A DNA stretch of 34,204 bases from Rhizobium sp. (GTDB lineage: Bacteria; Pseudomonadota; Alphaproteobacteria; Rhizobiales; Rhizobiaceae): assembly GCA_029865825.1 (NCBI GenBank), contig JARXAQ010000023.1:1-34204 (forward strand), in the 5' to 3' direction. A program made the translations under genes and the position numbers. Positions 31,761 to 34,204 of this stretch are shown one piece after another. Every line of letters starts with the position of its first letter. Positions within the stretch are counted from its first letter, which is position 1. The notes under the pieces are model-generated. The model did not search any database. It saw only the letters and a program-made list of their open reading frames with translations, and was not told where the DNA came from.

Positions 31761-32134
31761 AAGTCCTGCTCGACAGCCACGCCGTCTATTGGTGGACGAT
31801 CGGCAGTGAGCGCTTGTCCCCCAAGGCCCGCATGCTGATCGAGAACAAGGCAAACTCTGTTCTTGTCAGCGCCGTATCCTTTTACGAACTCGACAACAAA
31901 ATGCGGCTCAAGAAGCTGGATCTGAAGCCGCAGGAACTTCGTGCGGCAGTGGCCGCGAGCGGCCTGCAGACGCTAGCCGTCAGCGACCTTCATGCGGAAT
32001 TGGCAGCGTCCTTCGACTGGGATCACCGTGATCCCTGGGACCGCATCTTGGCAGCACAGGCACGGCTTGAGCATTGTGCCTTCGTGTCGATCGATGTGGC
32101 TTTCGATGCAATACTCCCTGAACGCATCTGGTAG
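31757..32134 (+). CDS. VapC-like PIN-domain toxin
   Basis: A 125-residue PIN-domain ribonuclease toxin. The acidic active-site residues are in place: Asp6 (VLLDSHA), Glu44 (SFYELDNKMR), Asp92 and Asp95 in the HRDPWDRILAAQA motif, and Asp113 (SIDVAFD). This subgroup with the HRDPxDR motif is usually partnered with Phd/YefM antitoxins rather than VapB. Free toxin would cleave RNA, often tRNA, and stop growth. The target here is unknown. Translation is coupled to the antitoxin. No terminator was seen before the convergent LacI gene; the 130 bp between them hold nothing recognisable. Confidence 0.88.
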   Translation: MKVLLDSHAVYWWTIGSERLSPKARMLIENKANSVLVSAVSFYELDNKMRLKKLDLKPQELRAAVAASGLQTLAVSDLHAELAASFDWDHRDPWDRILAAQARLEHCAFVSIDVAFDAILPERIW

Positions 32135-32264
32135 GTAGAGATTACTGTGGCGGCGGGCGTCACCCCCGACTCCCATCCGCCATCATCGACCAGCGGCTTT
32201 CACCATCCGTGGCGGCCAAATCGGCGGCACGTGTTGGCCGACAGTTGAGACGGTTCTGTCGTGG

Positions 32265-33278
32265 TTAGCGCGTGCTTTCGCGCACGATCAGTTCCGGCTT
32301 GATCAAGACGTCGCCTACCTCCTCTTTTCCGTCGAGAATGTCGATCAGCAGGGCGCCGGTGCGTCGGCCGATATCGCGCGCCTGGGCATCGATGGTCGTG
32401 AGCGTCGGAACACAGATGCTGCCGATTTCATAGGCGCCGAAACCACCGATGGCGATCTGCTCGGGAACGCAAATGCCCCGGCGCTGGCATTCGGTGAGCG
32501 CGCCATAGGCTGACAGGTCGGAGACGCAGATGACGGCTTCCGTATCGGGAAATTCGGCCAGCAGTCGTGCCATGGCATTCGCGCCCTCGCGCATCGAAAT
32601 CGGCGGAGGACCGGCCGCAATCAGCCGCGACGTATCAAGCCCATGCGCCTTCATGGCTTCGAGGAAGCCAAGGCGGCGATCACTGCCGCGCGTGTCGCGC
32701 CCGACGTCACCACCGATGAAGGCGATGCGGCTGTAACCTGCGCGGACAAAATGGTCGACCATGTCGCGTACAACGCCGGCATTGGAAAAGCCGACGAAAT
32801 TCCCGATCGGTTCCGCTGGCACATCCCAGGTCTCGATGACGGGGATATGGGCGTTTTCGAGCAGTTTGCGGGCACGGGGCGTGTGTTTACCGCCGGTGAC
32901 GACGATGCCCTGAGGTTTGCGGCGTAGCAGTTGTTCGATCAGCCGCTCCTCCTCCGCCATGTCGTAATTGGTATAGCCGAGCAGGATCTGCATGTTCCGC
33001 TGTGCCAGCGTTTCGGAGAGCCCGCCGACGGTATCGGCGAAGTTGGCATTGTTCAGCGAGGGAATGGTGACGGCGACGAAATCGGTCTTTTGCGAGCGCA
33101 GGTTCGACGCGGTAGAGTCGAAGACATAGCCCAGATCCTCGGCCGCCTGCAGAATGGCTTCCCGCGTTTCCTTGCTGATCAGGCTGTCCGTTTTGAAGGC
33201 GCGCGAGACCGTCATGGGCGACACACCGGTCACCCGCGCAATATCCGCCATGGTCGGTGGTTTGCGAATCTGGCTCAT
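32265..33278 (-). CDS. LacI-family transcriptional repressor
   Basis: A 337-residue regulator. The N-terminal LacI helix-turn-helix is at 9-32 (TMADIARVTGVSPMTVSRAFK), followed by the hinge helix (SNLRSQKTDFVAV) and a periplasmic-binding-protein-like effector domain (TIPSLNNANFADTVGGLSETL, GIVVTGG, RAGYSRIAFIGGD, IGGFGAYEIG, PTLTTIDAQARDIGRR). It resembles the gluconate-repressor (GntR of E. coli) group. An operator half-identical to the one in the sugar ABC promoter lies 11-24 nt upstream of the start, predicting both autoregulation and control of that operon. AAAGGG 5 nt before ATG 33278 is the ribosome site. The effector is presumably the transported sugar or its derivative. Confidence 0.92.
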   Translation of the reverse strand: MSQIRKPPTMADIARVTGVSPMTVSRAFKTDSLISKETREAILQAAEDLGYVFDSTASNLRSQKTDFVAVTIPSLNNANFADTVGGLSETLAQRNMQILLGYTNYDMAEEERLIEQLLRRKPQGIVVTGGKHTPRARKLLENAHIPVIETWDVPAEPIGNFVGFSNAGVVRDMVDHFVRAGYSRIAFIGGDVGRDTRGSDRRLGFLEAMKAHGLDTSRLIAAGPPPISMREGANAMARLLAEFPDTEAVICVSDLSAYGALTECQRRGICVPEQIAIGGFGAYEIGSICVPTLTTIDAQARDIGRRTGALLIDILDGKEEVGDVLIKPELIVRESTR

Positions 33279-33288
33279 ATCAGCCCTT

Positions 33289-33302
33289 TGTTATCGATAT
33301 CA
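33289..33302. promoter_or_regulatory. LacI-family operator in front of the lacI-type gene
   Basis: TGTTATCGATATCA, differing by one base from the core TGTTATCGATAACA of the palindrome at 27524-27541. It lies directly upstream of the ribosome site of the repressor gene, so binding would block its transcription or elongation. Confidence 0.75.
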
Positions 33303-33351
33303 GGGCACTACAGCGTGTTTGCCTCACCAATGCAAGAAGCGAACCATGTCA

Positions 33352-33384
33352 TCCCCATGCGGTCATCTCTGGCCCGCATGGGGA
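33352..33384 (-). terminator. 11-bp hairpin after the alpha/beta-barrel protein gene
   Basis: TCCCCATGCGG and CCGCATGGGGA form perfect 11-bp arms around an 11-nt loop. On the minus strand it starts 8 nt after the stop at 33393. There is no T-run, so it may be a Rho-assisted end or a transcript-stabilising structure separating the upstream genes from the LacI gene. Confidence 0.5.
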
Positions 33385-33392
33385 GGCTCAAT

Positions 33393-33725
33393 TCAGAGCG
33401 AAAACTCGTTGGCGAGCGTCACATGGTGATGAATCCGCCCATCGAAGAAGCGGGACAGCACGCTTTCGGTCGCAGCCCTGGCTTGGGTGCGCACAGGGCT
33501 CGCAAGGGCTGCGTCGACGGCGGCCAGATCCGGATAGTTGATCGCAAGGATCATCGGATATTCCGGTGCGCCATCATCACGGGCCTCGGCAAATGACACC
33601 CGGACATCCAGCGCGCCCGGAAACTCTTTCCAGCGCGGCAGGATTTCCGCCATCACTGCGGCCCGAAAGGCCTCCGTCTGGCCGGGTTTGATGGTCCCTT
33701 CGAACAGGGCATAACGTGTGATCAT
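33393..33725 (-). CDS. Small dimeric alpha/beta-barrel (ABM/EthD-like) protein
   Basis: A 110-residue protein that looks like a ferredoxin-like alpha/beta-barrel monomer of the antibiotic-biosynthesis-monooxygenase/EthD type: ITRYALFEGTIKPGQTEAFRAAV, then FPGALDVRVSFAEA, PEYPMILAINYPDLAAVDAALASPVR and a C-terminal FDGRIHHHVTLANEF. Members range from monooxygenases to isomerases and sugar mutarotases, so no reaction is proposed. The frame is open upstream to 33827, but ATG 33725 overlaps the stop of the dehydrogenase (ATGA), which fixes the start. It is co-translated with that enzyme and probably acts in the same pathway. Confidence 0.75.
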   Translation of the reverse strand: MITRYALFEGTIKPGQTEAFRAAVMAEILPRWKEFPGALDVRVSFAEARDDGAPEYPMILAINYPDLAAVDAALASPVRTQARAATESVLSRFFDGRIHHHVTLANEFSL

Positions 33726-34204
33726 GGCTCCAACTTGCTCCTCGCTCCCTTGAAATATTCCATCAGCGCCGCCTGGTCCTCGCCGCCGAGGCCAGCGGCC
33801 GTCAGCATGCGATGCACCTCGGCGCAAACGGCCGTCAGCGGCATCGCCGTATTGGTGCGACGCGCCAGGTCTTGGGCGCCGTTCAGATCTTTGACCATGT
33901 TGTCGATCCGGCCGGTGCGGCGGTAATCACGAGCAACGTAACGCGGCATGTATTCCTGCAGGATGGCGCTATCGGCGCGGCCGCCCTTCAGCGCCTGCGG
34001 GATCTTGGCGGCATCGACACCGGCATCGAGCGCAAGCTGTGTGGCTTCGGCGACGGCGAGGAAATTCAGCCCGCACAGAACCTGATTGATCAGCTTGGTC
34101 GTCTGGCCGGCGCCAACAGGTCCCATATGGGTGTAATTGCTGGCGACATGTTTCAGCACGACATGGGCGTCCGCCACGTCCTTCTCGCTGCCGCCGGCCA
34201 TTAG
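33722..34204 (-). CDS. NAD(P)-dependent beta-hydroxyacid dehydrogenase, C-terminal part
   Basis: The gene runs off the right edge; 160 codons of the C-terminal two thirds are present, and the reading frame is open at the boundary (a Leu codon precedes MAGGSEKDVADA). The 3-hydroxyisobutyrate dehydrogenase family pattern is clear: the MAGG sequence before the all-helical domain, then GPVGAGQTTKLINQVLCGLNFLAVAEATQLA with the catalytic-type Lys-x3-Asn (KLINQ, Asn four residues on), LKGGRADSAIL and MVKDLNGAQDLARRTNTAMPLTA. Relatives act on tartronate semialdehyde, 3-hydroxyisobutyrate or L-threonate. Near a sugar/polyol transporter and LacI regulator, a role in sugar-acid catabolism is plausible. 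The NAD-binding domain is outside the window. Confidence 0.88.
   Translation of the reverse strand, partial: LMAGGSEKDVADAHVVLKHVASNYTHMGPVGAGQTTKLINQVLCGLNFLAVAEATQLALDAGVDAAKIPQALKGGRADSAILQEYMPRYVARDYRRTGRIDNMVKDLNGAQDLARRTNTAMPLTAVCAEVHRMLTAAGLGGEDQAALMEYFKGARSKLEP

Overview
The window is about 34 kb of GC-rich, gene-dense DNA. Codon use, Rhizobiales-like gene types, and stacked ABC transporters with LacI, GntR and TetR regulators point to an alphaproteobacterium, most likely Rhizobiaceae (inference, no marker gene present). No rRNA, tRNA, CRISPR array or insertion sequence is visible. Most of the window is accessory catabolism in small regulated modules.

Region 1 (1-5.9 kb) is a lignin-monomer module. 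It holds p-hydroxycinnamoyl-CoA hydratase/lyase (ech), coniferyl-alcohol dehydrogenase (calA), a benzaldehyde/vanillin-type aldehyde dehydrogenase, and a divergent XylR/DmpR-type sigma-54 activator with XylR_N and V4R sensor domains. A textbook -24/-12 promoter lies in front of the aldehyde dehydrogenase-calA pair. A CsbD stress protein gene sits inside the module.

Region 2 (5.9-13.2 kb) is a 5-oxoproline/KipI-type operon on the minus strand, read in the order NRAMP-like transporter, pxpA, DUF1445 (D-glutamate-cyclase-like), fused pxpBC, fused biotin carboxylase-BCCP. A GntR regulator is divergent. The last two proteins together carry the same domain set as urea carboxylase. The transporter lacks the metal-binding motifs of NRAMP proteins.

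Region 3 (13.2-18.7 kb) has a TetR regulator divergent from a NitT/TauT-type ABC transporter whose binding protein resembles the family found beside urea carboxylases. The transporter is followed by an NtaA/DszA-type flavin monooxygenase and its flavin reductase. This looks like uptake plus oxidative opening of an unknown small organic compound.

Region 4 (18.7-27.4 kb) is mixed: an acyl-CoA thioesterase, an unrecognised double winged-helix protein, a CelD/FemAB-type acyltransferase, a DUF6894 protein, a paoABC-type molybdenum aldehyde oxidoreductase without a Tat signal, and a membrane-bound diguanylate cyclase.

Region 5 (27.5-34.2 kb) is a CUT2 sugar ABC operon (ATPase, permease, Tat-exported binding protein) preceded by an 18-bp perfect palindrome inside its promoter. 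A near-identical site precedes the LacI-family gene at 32.3-33.3 kb, so the two are probably one regulon. A Phd/VapC-type toxin-antitoxin pair sits between them. A small alpha/beta-barrel protein and a partial beta-hydroxyacid dehydrogenase lie upstream of the LacI gene on the same strand.
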